DNA of 64,000 nucleotides from Halopenitus salinus (GTDB taxonomy: Archaea > Halobacteriota > Halobacteria > Halobacteriales > Haloferacaceae), in assembly GCF_042662125.1 (NCBI RefSeq), contig NZ_JBHSXL010000010.1, forward strand, positions 1 through 64,000, written 5' to 3'. The notes under the pieces were generated by a model. The model searched no databases. It was not told where the DNA came from and saw only the letters and a program-made list of their open reading frames with translations. The position numbers were made by a program, and so were the translations under genes. Positions 36,178 through 45,550 of this stretch are shown piece by piece; position 1 is the stretch's first letter, and every line of letters starts with the position of its first letter.

Positions 36178-36914
36178 CGGTCGGGCCTCCACTCGTGGTA
36201 GTCCTCGATGTACTGGAGCGCCGCGCTCCAGGACTGCATCCGCCGAAGGTTGGCATCGAGGGTCATGTCGTACTTATCTTGGCCGGTATCCAGCGGGTGC
36301 GCCGTCAGGCGGTTCCACACTGACGCCCACGACCGCCACGGACGACTCCCAAGCCGGGCCGACGGATTCCCGTCGGTGTTCTCGTCGATACGGAGCGCGA
36401 AACGGTCGCCGTCGAAGACCGTGCGGAACGGGACGACCTCGCCCGCCGGGTCCACGATGAGCTGGAGGTCGCCGAAGTCGTGGTCGGCCCGGTAGTTGTC
36501 CAGTAGCGCCGCCACGAGCAGCGTGTGGAACTTCAACGAGGTGTACGGTTGATACACCGACTCGTTGAACGCGGCGGCCACGTCGGACGCCAGCCACCGC
36601 TCGTGCGCGGTCTGTGCGTCCTCGATGCCGATGAGGTCCGACACTTCGCTCTCGATCGTCGCCTGCGAGAACTCACCAGGGGCGTAGGCCGTCTCGCCGG
36701 TGAGCAGAGAGAGTCGGTAGTGGTCGTCGTGGGTCGGGACGGTCTGCTCCTGCTTCTGCTGAGGCCGCGAGAGCGCCGCCGCATCGCCGTCCGCGCCCTT
36801 GGGCACCGACTGGTTCACGGGCACGCCAGCGAACACGTCGCGGGCGTCCTCGTGGCTCTCGCCGGTGAACTTGTGAGCGTCGTGCCGGAAGGCGGTGAGC
36901 ATCGTGTCGGTCAC
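36174..36914 (-). CDS. Conserved third protein of the HRAMP-type operon
   Basis: 246 residues from GTG 36914 (GTGA overlap with the Cas7-like gene; ATG 36902 is an alternative). No known domain is recognised. It reads DAHKFTGESHEDARDVFAG, HDDHYRLSLLTGETAYAPGE, and a helical middle (YQPYTSLKFHTLLVAALLDN). The position between the Cas7-like and Cas5-like genes is that of the uncharacterised conserved protein reported for HRAMP systems. A structural or large-subunit-like role is a guess. Confidence 0.65.
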   Translation of the reverse strand: MTDTMLTAFRHDAHKFTGESHEDARDVFAGVPVNQSVPKGADGDAAALSRPQQKQEQTVPTHDDHYRLSLLTGETAYAPGEFSQATIESEVSDLIGIEDAQTAHERWLASDVAAAFNESVYQPYTSLKFHTLLVAALLDNYRADHDFGDLQLIVDPAGEVVPFRTVFDGDRFALRIDENTDGNPSARLGSRPWRSWASVWNRLTAHPLDTGQDKYDMTLDANLRRMQSWSAALQYIEDYHEWRPDR

Positions 36915-37765
36915 GATTCAGCCTCCACACGTGCCGACAGTGCGCTCTTGAACTCTGGCAGATATTCATCGGCCCACTCGTCGTCCTTCTCCTCCATCTT
37001 CTGCGTCTTGCCCTTCCCGCGGTCGAAGACGCGGCGGAGCTCGGTCTCATTGTAGAACGGGTTCACGAGCTCGCAATCGACGATTCCACCGCCGAAGTTC
37101 CGCGCACCACCAAGTTGGTGCATGAAGTCGGTCTTGTGAGCGTCCAAGTAGTCGATGGTTTCGGCGAGAAGCGCGACGAACTCGGGCTTTATCTCCCGGA
37201 AGGAGAGGTGCCACGCACCGTCGAAGTTCCCGACGGCGTCCAGTTCGGCGTTCCGTAGCGGCTCACGGTTGTCTTCCGGGTTCCGGGAGACGACGTTGCG
37301 GTTGAGCCGCCGGTAGTGGCCTTCGGCCTGCCCGCGCGTGTAGTCCACGCTGGAGCGGACCGGTGAGAACTGGATCGGGCGGCGCATCACCTTGCCGGGG
37401 CGGTTCCCGAAGCCGCCGAAGAGGTCCAGAATCACGCACCCGTTGCCGTCTTCGAGGCAGTCGCCTTTCGGGTGATACCCGGCGTCGAGGTCGCGGTTGT
37501 AGACGCCGTCCTTGCGGAAGTTCGCGTTCGCCTCTCCGGGGTGGCAGGCAGTGCCACCGCGTTCCTGGACGACCTTCTCCATCCCGTGGCGAAGCCAACC
37601 AGAGAGGCTGAACGCCGGGATGATGCCGCCGATCTGGTTCTGCGGGTCGTCGTCCTCGTAGTTGCCGTTGCTGGCGTGGTGTCTGTCGGTCATGATGCTG
37701 TCGCCGACCACCAGCAGGTCGGTCTGGATTCGCACGAACACGTCGTGGTCGATGTCTTCAAGCAT
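36911..37765 (-). CDS. RAMP-fold protein, Cas7-like subunit of HRAMP-type system
   Basis: 284 residues. The pattern fits a Cas7 backbone protein: an N-terminal strand with IQTDLLVVGDSIM, a helix entry IIPAFSLSGWLRHGMEKVV resembling the IPGSSLRGxLR segment of Csm3/Csf2-like RAMPs, then LFGGFGNRPGKVMRRPIQFS and the late glycine loop LGGARNFGGGIVDCELVNP. It also contains GTACHPGEANANFRK with cysteines and histidine that may bind metal. Cas7 proteins polymerise along guide RNA. Overlapping and co-directional with its neighbours. Confidence 0.72.
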   Translation of the reverse strand: MLEDIDHDVFVRIQTDLLVVGDSIMTDRHHASNGNYEDDDPQNQIGGIIPAFSLSGWLRHGMEKVVQERGGTACHPGEANANFRKDGVYNRDLDAGYHPKGDCLEDGNGCVILDLFGGFGNRPGKVMRRPIQFSPVRSSVDYTRGQAEGHYRRLNRNVVSRNPEDNREPLRNAELDAVGNFDGAWHLSFREIKPEFVALLAETIDYLDAHKTDFMHQLGGARNFGGGIVDCELVNPFYNETELRRVFDRGKGKTQKMEEKDDEWADEYLPEFKSALSARVEAES

Positions 37766-37774
37766 AGTTTCGAG

Positions 37775-37909
37775 TTAGCGAGTGTTGAGTGCAGATTCGA
37801 GGGCATCGAGACTATCGTAGCCGATACCACTGACCTCGTATTCGTGGAAGGTTTCGCCATCCTCGGTGCGGAAGATGCGAGCCGTAACGCGGGCCTCGTC
37901 TGCCGTCAT
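37775..37909 (-). CDS. 44-residue ORF inside the HRAMP-type operon
   Basis: MTADEARVTARIFRTEDGET then FHEYEVSGIGYDSLDALESA. The ATG lies in an ATGA overlap with the upstream gene, and the stop is nine bases before the Cas7-like start, so the frame fills the gap exactly. Composition is acidic and coding-like. It is too short for many gene callers. No family recognised; a small adaptor is possible. Confidence 0.55.
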   Translation of the reverse strand: MTADEARVTARIFRTEDGETFHEYEVSGIGYDSLDALESALNTR

Positions 37910-38187
37910 TCACATACCTCCGCGATGCCGCTCTCGGGATCGGTGTTGGTCTCCCACTCCAAGCGCGCCTGCTTCGCGCGGACAACTTCGTCCCGGAGCT
38001 GGATTATGAACTCCTCGGCCTGATCGACGTGGAAGTCCACCGACGCGGACAGCTCCCACAAGTCAAACGTGATCCGGACGAGTTGCGTCTCACCGCCGTC
38101 GAGTTCGACGTGCTCGACATCATAGCCGACCGCTCCAGCGACCTCACCGGTGCCGGAAATCGTCACCGACGCCTCGCCGTCACTCAT
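37906..38187 (-). CDS. Small protein of the HRAMP-type operon
   Basis: 93 residues from ATG 38187 (a GTG at 38196 is also in frame). DGEASVTISGTGEVAGAVGY then VEHVELDGGETQLVRITFDL suggests a beta-rich start, and the second half FHVDQAEEFIIQLRDEVVRA is helical. No known domain. Overlaps the genes on both sides, so it is translated with the operon. Confidence 0.6.
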   Translation of the reverse strand: MSDGEASVTISGTGEVAGAVGYDVEHVELDGGETQLVRITFDLWELSASVDFHVDQAEEFIIQLRDEVVRAKQARLEWETNTDPESGIAEVCE

Positions 38188-38401
38188 CGAACTCACCCTC
38201 CTGAATGGTTTCTTGGGCCTCGATCAGTCGGGCAGTCCACGCACTTGCTTCAGTTGCGCTGATGCCCGGCACCTTGCTCCAGTCGGTATCCTCGTGCCGG
38301 TCGATCAACTCCGAGAGAGCAGGGTCGGCTTCGATGTTCTCGCCGTCCGATTCGTCTGCCGTGCCGGAATCCTGAAGTCCGGCGGATGTCTTCATTGACA
38401 T
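38180..38401 (-). CDS. First small gene of the HRAMP-type operon
   Basis: 73 residues. The N-terminal half is disordered and acidic, followed by ADPALSELIDRHEDTDWSKV and a helix SATEASAWTARLIEAQETI. No family recognised. It overlaps the next gene and is the first gene after a structured leader, so it probably carries the operon promoter upstream at about 38500. Confidence 0.6.
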   Translation of the reverse strand: MSMKTSAGLQDSGTADESDGENIEADPALSELIDRHEDTDWSKVPGISATEASAWTARLIEAQETIQEGEFDE

Positions 38402-38520
38402 GGGTTCTTCAATCGCCTTGGGGAACCCGGCCCGCGTGTTCCAAGCACGCGGGCATTTCCTACGACAGTCACGCCCCGAGGGGCCGGGCTTCCTTCGTAC
38501 CTTCTGCTACATAGCATACT
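38402..38520 (-). other. Structured leader upstream of the HRAMP-type operon
   Basis: No ORF. In the minus direction a 9-base outer stem CCCGGCCCC/GGGCCGGG-type pairing encloses inner hairpins: CGCGTG...CACGCG (38435-38457 region) and GCCCC-GAG-GGGC near 38472-38484. It resembles either the end of an IS200/IS605 element with omegaRNA-like hairpins or a structured RNA made from the operon promoter. I cannot decide between them from sequence alone. Confidence 0.45.
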
Positions 38521-38535
38521 GTAATAAGTGTTATG

Positions 38536-38557
38536 CCTTCTGCCACCGAGCAGAAGG
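38536..38557. promoter_or_regulatory. Palindrome between HRAMP operon and HTH gene
   Basis: CCTTCTGC-CACCGA-GCAGAAGG, perfect 8-base arms. A single arm-like copy CCTTCTGC also occurs at about 38500-38507. It lies 31 bases before the ATG of the winged-helix gene and near the divergent operon promoter, so it may be that protein's operator for both directions. Confidence 0.5.
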
Positions 38558-38588
38558 TTGAAGGGAAATACCTGCTACTTAGAGAGTA

Positions 38589-38822
38589 ATGGACGAAGAC
38601 CGCGAAAGAAACAAAGGCGGCCGATTCGAGCCCGAACACACCGATGAGGAGGTGCTTGAGGCTGTGCGTACTCACGAGCCCGCGGGTACGAAAGAAGTGG
38701 CTGACGAGCTTGGAATCGCCCGTCAGAGTGCGGATTATCGCCTTCGGGGCCTTCTGGACGAGGGACGTGTTTCGAAAAAGAAGGTCGGTAATTCTCTGGT
38801 TTGGTCGGCCGAGCAGGAGTGA
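38589..38822 (+). CDS. Small winged-helix regulator divergent from the HRAMP-type operon
   Basis: 77 residues. The helix-turn-helix reads AGTKEVADELGIARQSADYR followed by LRGLLDEGRV and a wing KKKVGNSLVW. It is the full DNA-binding domain without a ligand domain. Its divergent position and the palindrome at 38536-38557 point to control of its own gene and perhaps of the HRAMP operon. Confidence 0.7.
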   Translation: MDEDRERNKGGRFEPEHTDEEVLEAVRTHEPAGTKEVADELGIARQSADYRLRGLLDEGRVSKKKVGNSLVWSAEQE

Positions 38823-38840
38823 GACGGAGGACTCCGGTGG

Positions 38841-40722
38841 ATGGCAAAGGATAAAGACGAGGACGCCGACCGTGAGCCTGAGTCGAAGGGTGAAATCCAC
38901 GAGCGGTGGCAAGAGAAGACAGAAATCTTAAGCCGGTACACCGAGGCCAAGAGGCAGCTGCCAGATGATCGCCGAATAGATCCGTGGGGCTACACGGAAC
39001 TCCCAGTCCGAAATCCGGCTAACAACATCACGCCCCCGCTGTGGGAAGTCATCAAATCAGAAGCCTACCGCGTCTACAATTGGGCGGAGAAAGGATATCG
39101 GTACGACGAACTGGAAACACCCGAGCATCGGCTTGCAAAGGCCCTCGGGAAAGTCCAGCTTCGACACTACTACTGGTCCAAAGGGAAAAACGAGGCTCTC
39201 ACGGAGAATCTGGACGGAGAGGACGCAACGCGGCTGTATTTGTTCTTCGACCTCTCGGCACTCAACCAGTCGGAGGTTGCTCGTGCCATCAACGATCCTG
39301 AAATCCGGGAGGCGTTAGGCATCGAGGACTCGGTGAGTCAGCCGACGTTGAACCGGATGCCGGGGCGGATGGACGAGGATGCACGGCACTACTACGCGAG
39401 TCAGACTGAGACGCTGGTCCGGCAGATGCAGGACACGAAGATCGAATACTGGTTCCGTGACCCAACGCCGGACACGATAGTCACTGACGGTGAGGGGTTT
39501 CCGCCGGTCCAGGTGATCGCTCGGGAGCTGCGCTCGAAGACGTTCAAGTACATCCGGCTGAAGCGCGACGACAGCACGGAAGTGACGAAGGACGCCGCGC
39601 TCCGGGTGCTCATCGCCGCCACGAACGGGAATGGGTTCGTCAACGACGCCGCGAAGAACCTCAAGTACAAGCCGTTCTACGACGATGGCGACATTCCGAC
39701 AGGCCAGAACCTTACGCACCACCTGCGGAAGTCCTCGCGGGAGTCAGTCATACGGATGTTCCGGGAGGCGAACAAGGTGCTATTCGATATCGCCGCCCGG
39801 CACGACTACTTCTCCGAAGAGGCAGAGGTTGCTATCGACATCACGGACTGGCCATTCTACGGCGACTCAGAGAGTAACGAATTCATCCGTGGGACGAAGC
39901 CGGGCCGGAACTACTCGTGGGCGTGGAAATATATCACACTCGCTCTCGTCGGGACCGACACACCGCTGATTCTGGTCGTGCTCCCCGTCAAGGATAAAGT
40001 CGAAGACACCGAAGTACATCCGCCGGATGCTCCGTTTGAGCCGGCAACACGTCGATATTGGCCGTGTCTACCTCGACGCTGGAACGGAGTTCTACAACTC
40101 AGATGCGATTTCGACCATCACCGAGCGGGGCCTGGAACTCGTGATGCAGGGCCGCAAGTCGGGGAAGACGGTCAAACACTTCCTGAACGGGATGGCGCGT
40201 GCCGATCCCCGGTCGTCGTACTACCCCTACGGGGTCGGCGACCTCGACGGGAACAGCTACTACGCGGTCGGATTGAAGTCGGACAAGACGGTGAAACTGC
40301 GCAAGTCAGAGGCTGATGTACCGATGGACGACTACACATACTTCTACACGAACCTGCATCCCGAAGAGGTTCCACCGGAGGAGCTTGGTGAAGCGTACCG
40401 GCGTCGGTGGGGCATCGAGACGGACTTCCGCGTGATTAAGGAGGAGTTCCTCGCCAAGTCAGCATCGCGGAATCCGGCGATACGGGCGTTTTACTTTAAC
40501 TTCGCGGCCCACCTCTTCAACATCTGGACGGTGGCGAACATCCTCCGCGCCGAAGAGACGGGCGAGGAACTGAGCGAGGGGAAGCAACTGACTGCTGGAG
40601 AGCTGATGCAGGCCATCGAGGACGACCCGCGCGATCTTCGGATTCCGACCGAACCACCAGAGACGCGGCAGGTATTTGGAGATATACTCGACGCTGGCTG
40701 GGCCTCGTCAGACGCAGATTGA
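38841..40722 (+). pseudogene. DDE transposase split by a frameshift
   Basis: Two adjacent frames make one protein of about 626 residues. The first frame (to about 40010) has the N-terminal region and VAIDITDWPFYGDSES with the first Asp; the second (from about 40012) has IGRVYLDAGTEFYNSD (second Asp) and YRRRWGIETDFRVIKEEF, the Y-2-RW-x-E motif with the last catalytic Glu. At 40008-40014 (ACCGAAG) the frame moves by one position, where ...EDT(E)KYIRRM would be continuous. A decayed copy of the C-terminus is at 49764-50067. I could not assign the IS family or ends. Confidence 0.6.
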
Positions 40723-40730
40723 TAGTAATT

Positions 40731-43700
40731 TTAGAGGGGATCTATATCCTCTTCCACCATATCATAAAGATCATCCTCAAGATTACGGGCAAACTGACGG
40801 ACTCTTGGACTAAGACTCTCGTCATCTTTCCATCTTCGAACGAGTTCGAACTGGCGTGAGTATGATTCCTCAGTAGTCGGGCCAACTTGGACACCCGTCG
40901 AATTAATAATCACGGCGTGGATTGCTGACTGAGCACGATCGTTCCGACGAATATTGTCTATTCCTCTATCCATACATACTCTCAAAAGCCGGTCAATGTG
41001 GTCATTTAGCGGAGCAGAATCGCAATAATGCAGAATTCTGATCACCTCCTTCTCCGAGAAATCATCTATATCTTCGATGAGTCGTTCTACGACCTCAGCA
41101 GTCGGGAAGACAGCGAATAGGCCACCGTAGGCACTCCACTCGTCTGGGTCAACAATCAGCTCAACTACAGTGTCTACAGCCTCTGAGTATTGCGTGCTGT
41201 CACGCATCCGTTCTGCATCGATTGAAAAATCACGGGGGAACAACCCTATCCTCCTGTCTTGACGATCAACTCTTTCGCAGCAGAAATCAACGAAGGCCTT
41301 TGGATTACGCTCCGATACCTCCGATAGAACCATTCTTAGTTCATATGGTTCATTCAAACTCCGGAACGTCTCTGCTGCTGACAAGATTTCAGTCAACAAG
41401 GATTCCGATACGGTCTGCATTTCCTCTTCATCATGCGATGGAAGTACACGAAGGACAAATTCAAGCAGTCCTGGAGTGACCTCAGTTGAGTCAATAAGAA
41501 TCTCCGCTAATTTATTCTCTGTCCACTCAGAGTTGTCTTCCCACTCACCATGGATACACCTTACAAGCTGAATAGCTTCCTCCTCCGTATGGGGTGCTGT
41601 ATCATCCAATAATTCTTCATAGATATTAACAGCGAATGTCCGGTCAGAAACCAACAACTGCCGAATTGCAGCGCACGCCTCAACTACATTGTTTTTGTCA
41701 GCCGCTTCTTCGGCAATCCTCTTCGCTTTATCAGGAGATGAGATACTCATACCGGTAATGATAGATACTCTACATGGCTCTAGTGCGTCAGAATCTTGTT
41801 CAAGAATTTGATCGCTCATCTCGGGCTTCAGCTTGCCAAGCAATCGGAAGAACTGATTATATGTCGAACTCGAACGGGCTAATACCTCCTCAATCCGCTT
41901 AATTTCGTCATCCCACGGCGCGTCAATTGTTTCAATATACCCCGTTATCCGAGCTTCTTGTTCCTGCAATCCACGAACTTGTGGATTCATCAACCGCATT
42001 TGCTGGTAAAGTTCATTTTTCAGATACGCATCTTGGAGTGCAACCGCACTTGATTCGACCTCCAAATCTTCTATATTTCGAGTGATCAGGGAATCGAGCT
42101 GCTGGAGACTTTCTAAGTCTCTACTGAACGAAGCATAGGCCGTGGCGTAGCGATAAATAAGAACCAGCTCATCGCGGTTAATCAGCTCTCCAGTTCTCCC
42201 CTTATATCGAACTTGAGACGTGCAGAAACGAGACACCTTTCCAGCTGCATTCTTCCTGAGATGCTGCGAATCTGAATCCCAGACAAGTTCGGACAGAATC
42301 TTGACTGCTTCAACTCGAATCTGCTTCCGTTGTTCGGAAAGAGGTACTGGGCCTCGTTGGAAGAAGAATCTGTCACGCTCTGCTGGATCTTGGAAATGGT
42401 CTTCCGTTTGCTCGCGCGAAAGGTTACCGATAACATCAATTAGCTCATTCTTGAGTTCAATGTCCAAATCTGATTGTAGGTGATCTTCCAGCACAGAAAG
42501 CAGTTCAAGCTGGGCTTCGGGATGTTTCTCTCTACTTGGTTCAATTTCCTGTCGGATGTACTGGAAGACTTTGTTTCTAACCGCTGAACCAGGATAATCT
42601 CGGGCAATCACCATTAGGAGAGAGACGCTATCTTCTGGCCTTCTTAATAAGGTATGCCAGAGTATTTTCGTGCATCGAAGTAGAAAATTCCCCGTTGGAG
42701 TTGGATCCTCTAGCAGACCTGGCATCCAAATCTCATCTGTCTGGTCTGCGTCGTCAGAAACTTCTTCCTCTAAAAACGCAGTGACAAGCTCCAGAGCGAG
42801 ATCGGGCTGATTATGGCCTAAATTCTCAAAGTAGGATAAGATCTGAGCTCGCTTCGTGATTGGTATCTCATCTGTAGATTCAATGTACTCTTCCACAACT
42901 CCATCTAGAATTTGTTCGGCTTCTCGGCAGTCATATCTTCCTGCTATTCGAATCAGTGTATCGACTAACGGCTTTTCAAAGTAATTGGAGAACGGTTTGT
43001 AGATGTCATCTTTGAAATCAAACGCCGGACCGGTAAAGAATGTTTTATAGGCTATATGTGTTCTAAGGGCAAGCGGCTGAATCTGTAGGCGGCCATTCTT
43101 GTCTTCAACGATACCAGCAGAACCCACAATTCGGCGGTATCGTTTCTCTTCTGATTCATTTAGTGGCAGTACATCAACGAACTCCTCCATGAGGTCGTCA
43201 TTCTTCGTATTGAGTTGTCCAACAGCAGCAAGGTAGCCGATATACTGCTCCAGAGTAGATCGGTCGAGACTCGTGTGCGATGCGTATCGCTCTAGGTCGG
43301 CAAAGTTTTGGTCAAATGCTAGTGAAAATCTGTCCTCTTGCGACGAGGGACCTGAACCATCCGGTTCCTCAGAGAGCAGCCATTTGGCCAATTGATGTAT
43401 GAGTAGAACGTTTCCCTCACTGTTGCTAGTGACCCAGCGCCAAGTATTGGGATCTCGAATTCCGTATTCGTTTTGTAGGAGATCTTGGATCGCATTCGCA
43501 CTCAGCGGCCCCAAGCTCATCTGTTCTGTTGCTAAGCCGGAGCGTGTAGTCTCCTTCTGTCTGGTTGCTACGAACCAAGGCTGTTCTGTAAAGAGGAGCT
43601 TGATATCGTTCTCTTTTTCCTCCACAATACGGCATAGAAGCTCGATTTTCTCTGAATCTCGGGCATCATCCAGTAAGAACAGAAGATTCTCTTCCTCGTT

Positions 43701-43904
43701 AAAATCAATCTCGGATAGGCCGCGTTCAATATCAGCTAATGGATTCACTGCGTAAATATTCCAACTCGGTTTTGAGGACTGTATCCGCAACGCCGCCTCA
43801 AAGGCCAACCGTGTTTTTCCAATTCCTGATGAGCCACCAACAATCAGTGCTTGATATTCTGAGTTTACGAAGTTGGTTATTTTCTCAAATTCATCCTCTC
43901 TATT
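40731..43904 (-). pseudogene. STAND-like NTPase with helical repeats, 5' part cut by an IS
   Basis: In frame from the IS boundary (43904) the protein reads DEFEKITNFVNSEYQALIV, then Walker A GGSSGIGKTRLAFEAA and Walker B LLFLLDDARDSEK, and about 900 further residues of winged-helix and long alpha-helical repeats (for example DRFFFQRGPVPLSEQRKQIR). This is the layout of STAND NTPases, many of which sense phage proteins. No start codon is available because an IS5-type element occupies the N-terminal junction. The missing N-terminal domain is probably 44843-45388. AT-rich codons. Confidence 0.7.
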
Positions 43905-43905
43905 G

Positions 43906-44842
43906 GGCTCTGGTGAATCGCCAGAAGGCGCTTGGTTTCACTGTTTCACGGCTCGCTTGGTGTTGTAGACCGCACACATCAGGACGATCTCACGAAATTC
44001 GCGGTACCACGCTCGGGCACGCACCGCGTGGCCGAGCGTCCGCTTGATCGTTGAGAAAACGGTCTCAGACAGCGCTCTCTGGCCGTATAGAGACTCGTCG
44101 ATGCGCGCGTTATGCGCGCAATCGACGGGTCGGAACTCACGGTGCTTGATCAGCGGTCTCACGCCTTCTTCGCGTAATTTCTCGCGTAAGTGCTGCCAAT
44201 CGTAGCCTTTGTCGGCGGCGAGGCTGGCAATCTCGCCCGCGTTGCGGAGGGCGAGTTGCCAGCCGATCTGCGTGTCGTGGCGTTTCTCGGTCGTACAGTG
44301 AACGTCGAGTACAGCTTGTGTTTTTGTATCGACGAGCGCGGTCGTTTTCAGCGTTTGAACGCGGTAGTTCGTCCGGCGACAGTAGTGCTTGCTAGCGGTT
44401 TCACGGTCGAAGAATGTCGCGTCCATCGCGGCGTGATCGGCGGTGTCGTGCAGCTGCGCCGAGAGGCGCAGCAGCACTCGCCAGACTTTCATCTCGAACC
44501 TATCAAACGCCTTTACCAACGTCGAGTGATCAGGGAGATCGCCCTCTTCGAGGCCGATCTCGGCCAATATTTGTGGCATCTCACTCAGGAGATCAAGCGC
44601 CTCGCGGTAGGATTTCTCTAAGTAAATCCGGAGACAATGGAGCGAAACGACGGCATAGTCGGCGAAGCCACCACCCCCTTCGGGGGCGGCGGCTTCGCCT
44701 CGGCCACCAACAGCATTTTTAGCTAACGTGACCGCCTTGCTCGTGAAGCGGGAGATCTTCGACATAGGCATCGGCGATTTCCCGCTTCACTTCCTTTGAT
44801 TTGACGACCTATCCCGTCGTCTTACAGCGATTCACCAGAGCC
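43906..44842. mobile_element. IS5-type insertion sequence (937 bp)
   Basis: Perfect 15-base terminal inverted repeats, GGCTCTGGTGAATCG at 43906-43920 and its complement at 44828-44842, flank a single transposase gene. No target duplication is visible: the left flank is CTCTATTG and the right flank TGTGAAAG. Loss of the duplication suggests an IS-mediated deletion or recombination after insertion. It sits between the two parts of a STAND-like NTPase gene. Confidence 0.85.
43938..44771 (-). CDS. IS5-family transposase
   Basis: 277 residues. DDE motifs: MDATFFDRETASKHY (first Asp), AADKGYDWQHLREKL (second Asp), and SETVFSTIKRTLGHAV (Glu, with following K-R). The N-terminal half is the usual helical DNA-binding part with HCLRIYLEKSYREALDLLSE and an inserted Gly/Ala/Glu stretch (GRGEAAAPEGGGG). 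Intact. Belongs to the haloarchaeal IS5 group together with 48382-49203. Confidence 0.88.
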   Translation of the reverse strand: MPMSKISRFTSKAVTLAKNAVGGRGEAAAPEGGGGFADYAVVSLHCLRIYLEKSYREALDLLSEMPQILAEIGLEEGDLPDHSTLVKAFDRFEMKVWRVLLRLSAQLHDTADHAAMDATFFDRETASKHYCRRTNYRVQTLKTTALVDTKTQAVLDVHCTTEKRHDTQIGWQLALRNAGEIASLAADKGYDWQHLREKLREEGVRPLIKHREFRPVDCAHNARIDESLYGQRALSETVFSTIKRTLGHAVRARAWYREFREIVLMCAVYNTKRAVKQ

Positions 44843-45388
44843 TGTGAAAGCAGTATACGACCGCTCATTTTGGTTTCGACCTGCTACTTTCTCAAGGGAA
44901 AACAGGATTTCTTCTTGGGTTTCCCCAAGCCGAAGGGCGTAATCGAATATTCTCTGATTGTATGCGATGAGAAGTTTGAATGCCAAATCATCATCTTCGG
45001 CTATTTTCTGCTGGAGTATACTCAGAAACTGGTTGGCCAGCTCCTCCTCAGAGATGTCGAGGTCCGGATCCAGCAAATCACCATCAATCGATGCAAGTAC
45101 GTCATCCGATTCAAGGAAATCCCCACCATCCTGAAAATCATTAACTCGTTCTGCGATCTCTTCAGAGTCAAAAAGAGCAGGTAGGGTCTCAGTGTCTAGC
45201 TCTGGGTAGCGTTCAGCAGTCTCCTGTGCTGCTTCTTCGATTTTCTCATCTAAGAATGTAAGTTCCGAGTACTTGGTGCGAGCAGCGGTAGTCACCTTCG
45301 ACGTAGCGTAGGATGCGACCTCAGATGCGAGAGTTGAAGCGGCAAACGCGGTGAGTGGGTCAGGCATATCTGGAGGATTCTGTAGCAT
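44822..45388 (-). pseudogene. Likely N-terminal domain of the STAND-like NTPase
   Basis: About 182 residues before the IS boundary at 44843: PLTAFAASTLASEVASYATS, then a mainly helical acidic protein (ISEEELANQFLSILQQKIAE, FKLLIAYNQRIFDYALRLGE) ending SLEKVAGRNQNERSYTAFT. The last residues before the stop are IS sequence. The strand, position and low GC match the NTPase body at 40731-43904, so both probably formed one gene of about 1,250 codons. Simple IS removal does not restore the frame, so bases have been lost. Confidence 0.55.
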
Positions 45389-45550
45389 GGAACAAGAACT
45401 TTGGCTGATTGAGACTCCTATAGAAGTTCCTGGCGGTCGAAACGTGACTCAGAACATGCTTGTAGCCGTCCTCTTCGTGTTGAATACATCTGCTACCAGC
45501 TGAAGTCATAGAAGTTCTTGACCAGACACTTTTCCGACGAATCTGCTATT
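45389..45550. other. Short AT-rich spacer
   Basis: About 160 bases between two minus-strand genes; probable promoter for the NTPase gene fragment. No other feature seen. Confidence 0.4.

Noticed and set aside
34600..38600. CRISPR array near the RAMP genes
   Set aside because: No set of equally spaced repeats of 25-40 bases with unique spacers is present.
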